Below are positions 1-6,909 of a DNA stretch of 9,206 nucleotides, piece after piece (position 1 is the stretch's first letter; each line of letters begins with the position of its first letter). Position numbers and translations under genes: made by a program. The notes under the pieces are model-generated. The model did no database searches. It was not told the origin of the DNA and saw nothing but the letters and a program-made list of their open reading frames with translations. The DNA comes from JAENVU01 sp964639075. GTDB lineage: Bacteria; Actinomycetota; Acidimicrobiia; IMCC26256; JAENVU01. The stretch covers positions 1 to 9,206 of the forward strand of contig CAZXCB010000137.1 in NCBI GenBank assembly GCA_964639075.1, in the 5' to 3' direction.

Positions 1-1
1 G

Positions 2-889
2 ACGCTGCATCATCCGATCACGGTCGACCGCGACCTCGAGCTCGCGCGCACGAAGAACGCGTTCCAGCGCTTCAACCTGCAGCGGTGGTACGCCTTCCTC
101 CAGATGCAGATGAAGGTCGCGCGCCGGGTGCCGCGCCTCGTCACCGTGAGCGAGAACTCGCGCAAGGACATCGTGGCGCAGATGGGGGTCGATCCCGAGC
201 GCCTGACGATCGTGCCGGTCGGCGTGGACCAGGACGTGTTCCGCCCGCTCGACCACGTCGAGCGGGTTGCCGGTCGCCTGCTCGTCACGACGTCGTCGGA
301 CCAGCCGTTGAAGGGACTCGTCCCGCTGCTCGAGGCGGTCGCGAAGGTGCGCACCGAGCGCGAGGACGTGCACCTCGTCGTGATCGGCAAGCCCAAGGAC
401 GGCTCGAAGATCCCCGCGCTGCTCCAGAAGCTCGGCCTCCGCCCGCACGTGGAGTTCGTCTCCGGCGTGGCCACCGAGCGCATCGTCGAGCTCTACGCCG
501 AGTGCGAGCTGGCCGTCGTGCCGTCGCTCTACGAGGGGTTCTCGCTGCCGGCCATCGAGGCGATGAGCTGCGCGGCGCCGCTCGTGACCACCACCGGCGG
601 CGCGCTCCCCGAGGTCACCGGACCGTCGGGCGAGGCGGCGCTCACGGTGCCACCGAACGACGCCGGCGCGCTGGCGACCGCGATCCTCACCATGCTCGCG
701 GAACCCGAGCTGCGCGCCCGCCTCGGCGCCGCGGGCCGGGCCCGGATCCTGGACCGCTTCACGTGGCGCAAGACCGCCGAGGGCATGATCGAGAACTGGT
801 ACGAGACGCTCGACATCACCCGAAGCGCCGCCCGGCGGTCACGCCCGGCGATACGGCACGCCAAGCGAATCGGCGCGAGCGGCGCCTGA
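2..889 (+). CDS. GT4-family glycosyltransferase, 3' part (5' end outside window)
   Basis: The frame is open from the left edge, and the 295 visible residues begin inside the N-terminal domain (HHPITVDRDLEL at visible residues 3-14), so about 90-100 residues are missing compared with a typical ~390-aa GT4 enzyme. What is seen is the domain-linking stretch TVSENSRKDI followed by a VPVGVD turn, then a C-terminal Rossmann-like half with a KGL sugar-nucleotide loop and the hallmark EX7E motif in YEGFSLPAIEAM (the two glutamates are visible residues 178 and 186), then TTTGGALPEV. In this family these features mean a retaining GT-B enzyme that moves a sugar from an activated donor to a glycan or lipid acceptor, usually in the cytoplasm or at the membrane face. 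Donor and acceptor cannot be read from the sequence. The stop overlaps the next gene's ATG by one base, so the two are probably translated in a coupled way. An internal ATG at 104 is not the real start, because the homologous reading continues upstream of it. Confidence 0.93.
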   Translation, partial: TLHHPITVDRDLELARTKNAFQRFNLQRWYAFLQMQMKVARRVPRLVTVSENSRKDIVAQMGVDPERLTIVPVGVDQDVFRPLDHVERVAGRLLVTTSSDQPLKGLVPLLEAVAKVRTEREDVHLVVIGKPKDGSKIPALLQKLGLRPHVEFVSGVATERIVELYAECELAVVPSLYEGFSLPAIEAMSCAAPLVTTTGGALPEVTGPSGEAALTVPPNDAGALATAILTMLAEPELRARLGAAGRARILDRFTWRKTAEGMIENWYETLDITRSAARRSRPAIRHAKRIGASGA

Positions 890-1608
890 TGCTCACCGTC
901 GACTTCGACCGCCTCCGGCTCCACCCGGGCGACCGCCTCCTCGACATGGGCTGTGGCGGGGGCCGCCACGCGTTCGCCGCGATGAAGCGCGGCGCATCGG
1001 TGATCGCCCTCGACTACTCCGAGGCCGACCTCAAGGACGTGCGCGCCACGGTCGGCGCGATGCACGAGGCCGGCGAGGTCCCGAGCACGCAGCCGTGGCT
1101 GACGGTGAACGGCGACGCGCTGCGGCTGCCGTTCCCGGACGGATCGATCGACCGGATCGTGTGCTCCGAGGTGCTCGAGCACATCTGGGACCACCGCGGC
1201 GCGATCCGCGAGCTCGTGCGCGTCCTGAAGCCGGGCGGGCGCATGGCAGTGACCGTGCCGACGCGCTGGCCCGAGCGCGTGAACTGGGCGCTCGACTACG
1301 AGTACCACGACGCGCCCGGCGCGCACGTGCGCATCTTCCGCCAGCACGAGCTCGAACAGGACCTCGAACGCGCGGGCCTGTGGCTCCGCGGCTCGCACCA
1401 CGCACACGCGCTCCACTCGCCGTACTGGTGGATCCGCTGCGCGGGCGGGGTGAACCAGCCCGACCGTCCGATCGCGAAGCGGTACCACGACCTGCTCGTG
1501 TGGCAGCTCACGAAGAACCCGAGATGGCTCGCATCCGTCGACCGCGCGCTGAACCCGCTGCTCGGCAAGAGCCTCGTGATCTACACGCAGAAGGTGGAGA
1601 GCACGTGA
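889..1608 (+). CDS. Class I SAM-dependent methyltransferase (Methyltransf_11-like)
   Basis: A 239-residue protein with the full set of class I methyltransferase motifs: motif I LLDMGCGGG (residues 17-25) for SAM binding, an acidic residue ending strand 2 (LDYS, Asp42), NGDALRLPF (74-82), the post-motif block VCSEVLEHI (91-99) and LKPGGRMAVTVPT (113-125). This is the layout of small-molecule O-, N- or C-methyltransferases of the Methyltransf_11 type; the acceptor is unknown. The C-terminal third is rich in Trp, Tyr and His and may form the acceptor pocket. The ATG at 889 was chosen because it overlaps the glycosyltransferase stop in a TGATG junction and lies about 16 residues before motif I, as is usual. 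The frame stays open further upstream only as a shadow of the previous gene. Being wedged between a glycosyltransferase and a toroid protein suggests it methylates a sugar or a glycolipid intermediate; that is inference. Confidence 0.92.
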   Translation: MLTVDFDRLRLHPGDRLLDMGCGGGRHAFAAMKRGASVIALDYSEADLKDVRATVGAMHEAGEVPSTQPWLTVNGDALRLPFPDGSIDRIVCSEVLEHIWDHRGAIRELVRVLKPGGRMAVTVPTRWPERVNWALDYEYHDAPGAHVRIFRQHELEQDLERAGLWLRGSHHAHALHSPYWWIRCAGGVNQPDRPIAKRYHDLLVWQLTKNPRWLASVDRALNPLLGKSLVIYTQKVEST

Positions 1609-2687
1609 CGGTCGAGGGCATCTTCGAAGCGCACCACCTCGACGAGACGGTCGCCGCCATCGCGGCGGTGCAGCTCCCGGACGGGAACATCCCCTGGATC
1701 CCGGACGGCCACACCGATCCGTGGAACCTCGTCGAGGCCGCGATGGCCCTCGACGTCGGCGGCTGCCACGAGGAGGCGGTGCGTGCCTACGAGTGGCTCC
1801 GCCGGACGCAGAACCCCGACGGCTCGTGGCACGCGTACTACGTCGGCAACGAGGTCAAGGACCCCACGCTCGACACGAACGTCGCCTGCTACCTCGCGAC
1901 GGGGGTCTGGCACCACTACCTGATCACCGGCGACACGAGGTTCCTCAAGGAGTTCTGGCCGGTCGTCGAGCGCACGATCGACTACGCGCTGAACCACCAG
2001 ACCGAGACCGGTGAGATCGCCTGGCGCGCGGACGACCCGGCCGACGGCGCCCTGCTCACGGGATCGTCCAGCATCCACCACAGCCTGCGCTGTGCGATCG
2101 CCATCGCCGGCCGCCTGGGCCACGACCGTCCCGACTGGGAGCTCTCCGTCGGCTCGCTCGCGATCGCGATCGCCCACCGGCCGGAGCGGTTCCTCGACAA
2201 GGACCGCTGGGCGATGGACTGGTACTACCCGATCCTCGGCGGCGTGCTGCGCGGCCAGCCCGCCCAGATGCGCGTCGCGGCACGCTGGCAGACGTTCGTG
2301 GTTCCCGGCCGCGGGGTGCGATGCGTGTCGGACCAGCCCTGGGTCACGGCGGCCGAGACCTGCGAGCTCGTCATGGCGCTCGACGCGATCGGCGAAGCCG
2401 AGCAGGCGCTGCAGCTCTTCGAGTGGGTGCAGTTCCTGCGTCACGACGACGGCGCGTACTGGTGCGGCATGAACTTCGACGGCGAGGTCTTCGATCGGCC
2501 GGGCGAGCACTACACCGCCGACCACCCCACGTGGAACTCCGCCGCGGTCGTACTCGCGGCGCACGCACTCGGCGGCGACGGCCCGACCGCCGGGCTCTTC
2601 CGCGGCGAGGACCTCCCCACCGGCCTCGGTGCCGACGAGCTCCTCCAGGCCGGCGTCGAGATCGAGCACGAGCGCAACCGCCGCTAG
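1605..2687 (+). CDS. Alpha/alpha-toroid protein ('prenyltransferase-like'), function unknown
   Basis: A 360-residue soluble protein with repeated helix-turn units that carry QxPDG-type turns: QLPDGNIPW (23-31), QNPDGSWHAYY (69-79) and RHDDGAYWCGMNF (279-291). Such turns occur in alpha/alpha-toroid folds, namely the prenyltransferase/squalene-oxidase repeat group and six-hairpin glycosidases. Databases often name proteins of this kind 'prenyltransferase'. There is no DXDD motif of class II terpene cyclases, and at 360 aa it is far shorter than squalene-hopene cyclases (~630 aa). The central block with GEIAWRADDP (136-145) and SSSIHHSLRCAI (154-165) reads more like a sugar-binding toroid, but I cannot place catalytic residues. 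The GTG start at 1605 gives a GTGA overlap with the methyltransferase stop and has a GGAG at 1596-1599, five bases upstream, so it is well supported. Coupling to the two upstream genes points to a shared glycan or glycolipid pathway. The gene is certain; the function is not. Confidence 0.88.
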   Translation: MTVEGIFEAHHLDETVAAIAAVQLPDGNIPWIPDGHTDPWNLVEAAMALDVGGCHEEAVRAYEWLRRTQNPDGSWHAYYVGNEVKDPTLDTNVACYLATGVWHHYLITGDTRFLKEFWPVVERTIDYALNHQTETGEIAWRADDPADGALLTGSSSIHHSLRCAIAIAGRLGHDRPDWELSVGSLAIAIAHRPERFLDKDRWAMDWYYPILGGVLRGQPAQMRVAARWQTFVVPGRGVRCVSDQPWVTAAETCELVMALDAIGEAEQALQLFEWVQFLRHDDGAYWCGMNFDGEVFDRPGEHYTADHPTWNSAAVVLAAHALGGDGPTAGLFRGEDLPTGLGADELLQAGVEIEHERNRR

Positions 2688-2721
2688 CGCCGCCGATCCC
2701 GATGTCGGGAGCTCAGCGGCG
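2688..2721. terminator. Possible bidirectional terminator hairpin between convergent genes
   Basis: The 25-bp gap between the convergent stops, plus the last codons of the minus-strand gene, can fold into a two-part stem. The outer arms are CGCCGC (2688-2693) and GCGGCG (2716-2721). The inner arms are TCCCGA (2697-2702) and TCGGGA (2705-2710). No clear T-run follows on either strand, so this is only a candidate, although its placement between converging genes fits. Confidence 0.35.
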
Positions 2722-3327
2722 GAGGGTGCGAAGCGAGCCGGTCGTCGCGATCGGCGTGAAGCCGTCCGCAACGGCGCGCTCCCACACGTGGAACGGTGCC
2801 TGGCCACCTTCGGCCGGGTCCTCGAAGACGTCGTGGATCGCGAGCACGCCGCCCGCCACCACGTGGCGCGACCAGGTCTCGTAGTCGGCCGTCGCGACCT
2901 CCTCGGCGTGCCCGCCGTCGATGAAGAGACAGCCGAGGGGTGTGGTCCAGAAGCGCCCGACGGTCGGCGAGTCGCCGAGCACGCCGACGACGACGTCCTC
3001 CAACCCCGCGTCGGAGATCGTGCGCCGGAAGAACGGCAGCGTGTCCATCCGACCGGTGCGGGGGTCCACGACCTCGGTGTCGTGGTGCTCCCACCCGGCC
3101 TGGTTCTCCTCGGAGCCGTGATGGTGGTCGATCGTGAACAGCACCGTGCCGTTCGCGCGCGCCGCGCTCCCGAGGTAGACGCCCGACTTGCCGCAGTACG
3201 AGCCGATCTCGAGCAGGGGCCCGGCCCGGCCGCCGTCGAGCCCGGCTTCGTGCAACGCAAGCCCTTCGGCGTCGGGCATGAAGCCCTTCGCCGCGCGCGC
3301 GACCGCCAGCTCGGTGTCGGTGAGCAT
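2713..3327 (-). CDS. Class I SAM-dependent methyltransferase, CmcI / Methyltransf_24-like
   Basis: A 204-residue protein with a SAM-binding motif LLEIGSYCGKSGVYL (38-52), an aspartate with a histidine run after strand 2 (TIDHHHG, 65-71), LFIDGGH (134-140) and a closing block AGGVLAIHDVFEDP (158-171). The IDGGH / GG-hydrophobic-HD pattern is typical of the Methyltransf_24 and CmcI-like (cephalosporin hydroxylase-like) groups, in which the acidic and His residues often hold a metal and the substrates are small hydroxylated compounds or sugars. The substrate here is unknown. The ATG at 3327 lies five bases after the mutase stop, so it is probably the last gene of the SDR-mutase operon; its ribosome site is weak, so coupling is likely. 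Function is not obviously linked to the mutase. It faces the glycosyltransferase-methyltransferase-toroid cassette and may act with that pathway instead (inference). The frame is open upstream of 3327 but only overlaps the mutase antiparallel-codon shadow. Confidence 0.88.
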   Translation of the reverse strand: MLTDTELAVARAAKGFMPDAEGLALHEAGLDGGRAGPLLEIGSYCGKSGVYLGSAARANGTVLFTIDHHHGSEENQAGWEHHDTEVVDPRTGRMDTLPFFRRTISDAGLEDVVVGVLGDSPTVGRFWTTPLGCLFIDGGHAEEVATADYETWSRHVVAGGVLAIHDVFEDPAEGGQAPFHVWERAVADGFTPIATTGSLRTLRR

Positions 3328-3332
3328 CCCGA

Positions 3333-4919
3333 CTACAGAACCGGGGTCTCGCGGTACCGGCCGAACACGTCGGCGAGCGCGTCCATCGTCTCGCCGACGG
3401 TCGCGTACGCGCGGGCGCAGTCGAGCAAGGCCGGCATCGTGTTGACGACGGGGTCGGCCGCATCGGCTCGCAGCTGGGTCAGCGCTCGCTCGAGCGCGTC
3501 GGTGCTGCGGTCGGCCTTGACGGCCGCGAGGCGCTTGAGCTGTTGCTCCTCGCACTCGCGGCCGATCTCGAGGATGTCGGGCGGCGGCTCGTCGTTGCCT
3601 TCGAAGAAGTCGGTCACCCCGACCATCGTGTGCCGGCCGTCGTTGAGCTTGCGTTCGAGGTCGTAGGCGGCCTGGCCGATCTCACCCTGGTACCAACCCT
3701 GCTCGATCCCGACCAGCGCACCTTCCAGCATCGAACCGCCACCGAGCTCGTCGACGTGGGCGAAGAGCGCCTCGGCCTGCCGCTCCATCTCGTCGGTGAG
3801 CTCCTCCACGTACCAGGAGCCGCCGAGCGGATCGGCCACGTTCGTCACACGGGTCTCGTGCGCGATCACCTGCTGGGTCCGCAACGCGAGCCGCGCGGCT
3901 TTCTCGGTGGGGAGGGCGAGGGCCTCGTCGAACGAGTTGGTGTGCAGGCTCTGGGTGCCGCCGAGCACCCCCGCGAGCGCCTCGATCGCCGTGCGCACCA
4001 GGTTCACCTCGGGCTGCTGGGCCGTGAGCGACACACCCGCGGTCTGGGTGTGGAACCGCAGCTGCATCGAGCGGTCCTCGCGCGCGCCGTAGCGGTCGCG
4101 CATCCAGCGCGCCCAGATGCGGCGCGCGGCGCGGTACTTCGCGATCTCCTCGAAGAAGTCGACGTGCGCGTTGAAGAAGAACGACAGGCGCGGCGCGAAC
4201 GCGTCGACGTCGAGTCCGGCGGCGATCGCGGCCTCGACGTACGCGAAGCCGTTGCCCACGGTGAACGCCAGCTCCTGCGCGGCGGTCGCCCCGGCCTCGC
4301 GGATGTGGTACCCGGAGATCGACACCGAGTGCCACCGCGGCATCTCGGCGGCGGTGAACCGGATCACGTCGCTCACGAGGCGCATGCTCGGGCGCGGCGG
4401 GAACACGAACTCCTTCTGGGCCTGGTACTCCTTGAGGATGTCGTTCTGGAGCGTGCCGCCGAGCCGGTCGCGTTCCACCCCCGCACCCTCGGCCGCAGCC
4501 ACGTACATCGCCAGCAGGATCGGCGCGGGCGAGTTGATCGTCATCGACGTCGTGACCGAGGCGAGGTCGATGCCGCGGTACAAGTCCTCGACGTCGGCCA
4601 GGGTGTCGACCGAGACACCGCACTTCCCCACCTCGCCGAGCGCGAGCGGGTCGTCGGAGTCGCGACCCATCAGCGTCGGGAGGTCGAACGCGGTCGAGAG
4701 ACCGTCCCCGCCGGCGGCGAGCAGCTCCTGGAACCGGCGATTCGTGTCGATCGGCGTGCCGAAGCCCGCGAACATCCGCATCGTCCAGAGCTTCGACCGG
4801 TACATGTCCGGGTAGGGGCCCCGCGTGTAGGGCCACTCGCCCGGCCGCTCGGCCTCCGGAGGCCCGTAGACCGGCTCCACCTCGAGCCCGGAATAGGTCG
4901 AGAAGTCGCGCTCGGGCAT
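3333..4919 (-). CDS. Acyl-CoA mutase large subunit, isobutyryl-CoA mutase-like (IcmA-like; methylmalonyl-CoA mutase family)
   Basis: A 528-residue adenosylcobalamin-dependent mutase catalytic subunit. Family landmarks are clear: YTRGPYPDMY (31-40), WTMRMFAGF (45-53), GLSTAFDLPTLMGRDSDDP (73-91), TSMTINSPA (124-132), GTLQNDILKEY (155-165) and SISGYHIREAG (200-210) with the catalytic His205. Aligned by memory to the Propionibacterium methylmalonyl-CoA mutase, its Tyr89 and Arg207 correspond here to Phe50 and Gln168, the pair known from isobutyryl-CoA mutase. The expected reaction is therefore isobutyryl-CoA to n-butyryl-CoA isomerisation in the cytoplasm. The C-terminal B12-binding domain (DxHxxG) is absent, so a separate small subunit is needed and is not in this window. 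The ATG at 4919 is preferred over a GTG at 4937 because a GGGAG lies nine bases before it. It sits 39 bp downstream of the SDR gene and probably shares its transcript. The enzyme family is certain; substrate specificity is inferred. Confidence 0.95.
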   Translation of the reverse strand: MPERDFSTYSGLEVEPVYGPPEAERPGEWPYTRGPYPDMYRSKLWTMRMFAGFGTPIDTNRRFQELLAAGGDGLSTAFDLPTLMGRDSDDPLALGEVGKCGVSVDTLADVEDLYRGIDLASVTTSMTINSPAPILLAMYVAAAEGAGVERDRLGGTLQNDILKEYQAQKEFVFPPRPSMRLVSDVIRFTAAEMPRWHSVSISGYHIREAGATAAQELAFTVGNGFAYVEAAIAAGLDVDAFAPRLSFFFNAHVDFFEEIAKYRAARRIWARWMRDRYGAREDRSMQLRFHTQTAGVSLTAQQPEVNLVRTAIEALAGVLGGTQSLHTNSFDEALALPTEKAARLALRTQQVIAHETRVTNVADPLGGSWYVEELTDEMERQAEALFAHVDELGGGSMLEGALVGIEQGWYQGEIGQAAYDLERKLNDGRHTMVGVTDFFEGNDEPPPDILEIGRECEEQQLKRLAAVKADRSTDALERALTQLRADAADPVVNTMPALLDCARAYATVGETMDALADVFGRYRETPVL

Positions 4920-4928
4920 GGGCGCAGT

Positions 4929-4933
4929 CTCCC
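4929..4933 (-). promoter_or_regulatory. Ribosome binding site of the mutase gene
   Basis: GGGAG on the minus strand, nine bases before the ATG at 4919. It falls inside the coding sequence that the alternative GTG start at 4937 would use, which argues for the ATG. Confidence 0.6.
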
Positions 4934-4958
4934 ACACCCGCCCGCGGCCCGGAACGCC

Positions 4959-5720
4959 TCAGCCCAGGCCGAGCAGGGCGCTCACGCCGTGCCGGTGGCC
5001 GGCGGTGTACCCGCCGTCGACGGGCAGGGCGACGCCGGTCACGAACGACGCGTCGGCGCTGCACAGGAACAGGCACGCCGACGCGATCTCCGCGGCGCTG
5101 CCGAGCCGGCCGAGCTGATGCGCAGCGGTGATGTCGGCGAGGACCGCGCTCATCCCGTCCATGCCCATCACGTCGCGCAGCATCGGCGTGTCGATGAAGC
5201 CGGGACACACCGCGTTCACGCGGATCCCGGCGCGCCCGTAGTCGATCGCCATGTTCTTGGTGAGGATCACGACCCCGCCCTTCGCCGCGTTGTACGTGCT
5301 GCCCCCCTCGGTCCCCGCGAGGCCTTCGACGCTCGCGATGTTCACGATCGAGCCGCGCTCCCCCGCCACCGGCTCCTGGGCGAGCATCGCCGCGACCGCG
5401 TGCTTGCCGACGAGGAACGTGCCCTTGAGGTTGGTGTCGACGACCCGGTCCCACTCGTCCGCGGGTACGAGGTGAGCCGGACCGCCGCCCGCGACCCCGG
5501 CCGCGTGGACGACGGCGTCGAGCCGGCCGTGCTCGCGCACGACCGCCGCGACTGCCGCTTCGATCGCGGGCTCGTCGCGCACGTCGAGGTCGACATCGGC
5601 CCCTTCGAGATCCCATCCGACGACGCGAGCGCCCTCGGAACGGAACCGGTCGGCCGTCGCCGCGCCGATGCCCGACGCGGCGCCGGTCACCACTGCCACC
5701 TTGCCGTCCATGCGCCCCAT
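4959..5720 (-). CDS. Short-chain dehydrogenase/reductase (SDR), classical type
   Basis: A 253-residue classical SDR with the cofactor loop TGAASGIG (12-19), an Asp at the end of strand 2 (GWDLE, Asp37) that normally favours NAD(H) over NADP(H), an HAAG variant of the NNAG motif (72-75), the structural Asn97 in NLKG, the catalytic Ser130 (NIAS), and Tyr143/Lys147 in YNAAK, followed by PGFIDTPM (173-180) and the C-terminal DGGYTAG. All catalytic residues are present, so it should oxidise or reduce a hydroxyl/keto group. The ATG at 5720 has AGAGGG six bases upstream; the alternative ATG at 5711 has no better site. It is the first gene of a leftward operon and lies 39 bp before the mutase, so a hydroxyacyl-CoA or branched-chain alcohol substrate is possible (inference). 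SDR substrates cannot be read from sequence alone. Confidence 0.94.
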   Translation of the reverse strand: MGRMDGKVAVVTGAASGIGAATADRFRSEGARVVGWDLEGADVDLDVRDEPAIEAAVAAVVREHGRLDAVVHAAGVAGGGPAHLVPADEWDRVVDTNLKGTFLVGKHAVAAMLAQEPVAGERGSIVNIASVEGLAGTEGGSTYNAAKGGVVILTKNMAIDYGRAGIRVNAVCPGFIDTPMLRDVMGMDGMSAVLADITAAHQLGRLGSAAEIASACLFLCSADASFVTGVALPVDGGYTAGHRHGVSALLGLG

Positions 5721-5726
5721 CGGGCC

Positions 5727-5732
5727 CCCTCT
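5727..5732 (-). promoter_or_regulatory. Ribosome binding site of the SDR gene
   Basis: AGAGGG on the minus strand, six bases before the ATG at 5720, supporting that start over the in-frame ATG three codons later. Confidence 0.5.
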
Positions 5733-5741
5733 GCGGGCGGG

Positions 5742-5755
5742 TAGAACGCGTTACC
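5742..5755. promoter_or_regulatory. Candidate TetR-type operator in the divergent SDR / oxidoreductase control region
   Basis: TAGAACGCGTTACC has the perfect 8-bp palindromic core AACGCGTT and sits in the 79-bp gap between two divergent genes. It matches seven of the eight fixed positions of TNNAACNNGTTNNA, the consensus known for the TetR-family lipid-catabolism regulator KstR. A TTGACG at 5782-5777 on the minus strand could be a -35 box for the SDR operon, but no -10 box at proper spacing is clear. The binding protein is unknown and no regulator gene is in the window. Confidence 0.35.
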
Positions 5756-5788
5756 CTCCCGGCGGTCCGGGCCCCTCGTCAAGTCCCC

Positions 5789-5793
5789 GGGAG
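5789..5793 (+). promoter_or_regulatory. Ribosome binding site of the luciferase-like oxidoreductase
   Basis: GGGAG, six bases before the GTG at 5800 and twelve before the in-frame ATG at 5806. The spacing favours the GTG. Confidence 0.5.
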
Positions 5794-5799
5794 CGCGCC

Positions 5800-6891
5800 G
5801 TGTCGATGGACTTCGCCCTCTTCTACGAGATCCCGGTCCCGAAGCCGTGGGGTCCCGAGAGCGATCACGTCGCGTACCGGAACACGATCGAGCAGGCCGT
5901 GCACGGCGAGCAGAGCGGCTTCAGCTCGTTCTGGACGGTCGAGCACCACTTCCTCGACGAGTACTCGCACTGCTCGGCACCCGACGCGCTCTACGGCGCG
6001 GTCGCGGCCCGCACGACCACCATGCGCATCGGTCACGGTGTCCGTCTCCTCCCCTACCCCTACAACCATCCGGTGCGCGCGGCCGAGGCCGCGGCCGTCG
6101 TCGACCTCGTCTCGGACGGCCGGCTCGAGTTCGGCACCGGCCGCTCGTCGACGCGCGCGGAGCTCGAGGGGTTCGGCGCCGACCCGAACCTCACCCGCCC
6201 ACAATGGGAGGAGGCGCTGCGCCTCGTCGTCCGTGCCTGGACCGAGGACACGTTCGAGGCCGACGGCCCCACCTGGAAGGTCCCGCCTCGCACGCTGCAC
6301 CCCAAGCCGTTGCAGCAGCCCCACCCGCCGCTGTGGGTCGCGTCGACGAATCCCGACAGCCACGTGCTCGCGGGCGAGCTCGGCCTCGGCCTCCTCAGCT
6401 TCACCATCGGCGTGCCGCCCGAGGAGCTCGCCGAGCGACTGAAGCTGTTCCGCGACGGACAGACCCGCGCGCGGCCCATCGGCAAGTTCGTGAACCCGCG
6501 TGCGGCGACCTTCACGATGGTGCACTGTGCGGACACCGACGAGCAGGCCTTCGCCGAGGCCGCCGAGTCCTTCGAGTGGTACGTGCGGACTGCCTTGTGG
6601 CACATCGGCACGGTGGCGGAGTGGCAGGCCGGCAAGCCGCTGGGCACCTACGACTACGCGCAGGCACTCGTCGACCTCGACCTGTCCCTGCTCACGTTCG
6701 ACTACCTGCAGGAGTCGGGCGCCTGCATCGTCGGCGGCCCCGAGCGCTGCCTCGAGATCGCCCGCCGCTACGACGCGGCCGACTGCGACCTGCTGCTCTG
6801 CCTGCTCAATCCGTACAAGATCCCGCACGCCGCCGTGATGCACTCGATCGAGCTCCTCGGCGAGCACGTGATCCCCGAGCTCGCCCGCTGA
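5800..6891 (+). CDS. LLM-class (luciferase-like) flavin-dependent oxidoreductase
   Basis: A 363-residue TIM-barrel enzyme of the bacterial luciferase-like group. The first strand MDFALFYEIP (3-12), the WTVEHHF motif (45-51), the DGRLEFGTGRS phosphate-binding loop (106-116), HPPLWVAS (175-182) and the C-terminal GGPERC (312-317) are typical. Members use reduced FMN or F420 to oxidise or reduce small organic substrates, sometimes as two-component monooxygenases fed by a separate flavin reductase; none is visible here. EHHF is more often seen in FMN monooxygenase-like members than in F420 reductases, but that is weak evidence. GTG at 5800 is chosen over ATG at 5806 by ribosome-site spacing; both give nearly the same protein. 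It diverges from the SDR operon and shares its control region, so joint regulation is plausible. The stop codon lies inside the first copy of a 15-bp direct repeat. Confidence 0.92.
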   Translation: MSMDFALFYEIPVPKPWGPESDHVAYRNTIEQAVHGEQSGFSSFWTVEHHFLDEYSHCSAPDALYGAVAARTTTMRIGHGVRLLPYPYNHPVRAAEAAAVVDLVSDGRLEFGTGRSSTRAELEGFGADPNLTRPQWEEALRLVVRAWTEDTFEADGPTWKVPPRTLHPKPLQQPHPPLWVASTNPDSHVLAGELGLGLLSFTIGVPPEELAERLKLFRDGQTRARPIGKFVNPRAATFTMVHCADTDEQAFAEAAESFEWYVRTALWHIGTVAEWQAGKPLGTYDYAQALVDLDLSLLTFDYLQESGACIVGGPERCLEIARRYDAADCDLLLCLLNPYKIPHAAVMHSIELLGEHVIPELAR

Positions 6892-6901
6892 AGTGTGACG
6901 C
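6887..6901 (+). repeat. 15-bp direct repeat, copy 1
   Basis: GCTGAAGTGTGACGC, identical to the copy at 8703-8717. This copy contains the stop codon of the luciferase-like gene. The two copies bracket the membrane-protein gene. It could mark an insertion boundary or be a shared promoter element. Confidence 0.6.
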
Positions 6902-6909
6902 CGTACGGG

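Noticed and set aside
85..888. Upstream extension of the methyltransferase frame through the glycosyltransferase gene.
   Set aside because: The upstream part is Arg/Pro/Ala-rich shadow translation; methyltransferase homology starts at the ATG at 889, and the TGATG junction is typical of coupled genes.
2160..2173. 14-bp palindrome GCGATCGCGATCGC, resembling repeated HIP1-type GCGATCGC elements.
   Set aside because: It lies inside the toroid gene and is simply the codons for alternating Ile-Ala; no second copy of note was seen.
1605..2687. The toroid protein as a squalene-hopene cyclase or true prenyltransferase.
   Set aside because: There is no DXDD motif, no aspartate-rich prenyl-diphosphate motif, and it is far too short for a terpene cyclase.
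1581..3260. A long open frame on the - strand (about 560 codons) spanning the toroid gene and part of the small methyltransferase.
   Set aside because: It crosses two convergent genes with clear motifs and shows only low-complexity shadow sequence of its own.
4920..4937. GTG at 4937 as the mutase start, adding six residues.
   Set aside because: The ATG at 4919 has a GGGAG at good spacing, which the longer form would turn into coding sequence; the extra residues match nothing in the family.
3543..5744. A long open frame on the + strand (about 730 codons) antisense to the mutase and SDR genes.
   Set aside because: It is rich in Arg, His and Val with no recognisable motif, and mirrors third-position GC bias of the two well-supported minus-strand genes. 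Its length is an artefact of high GC content.
5721..5775. CGGGCCCC direct repeat (5721-5728 and 5768-5775) in the divergent control region.
   Set aside because: An 8-bp GC-only match is expected by chance in DNA of this composition.
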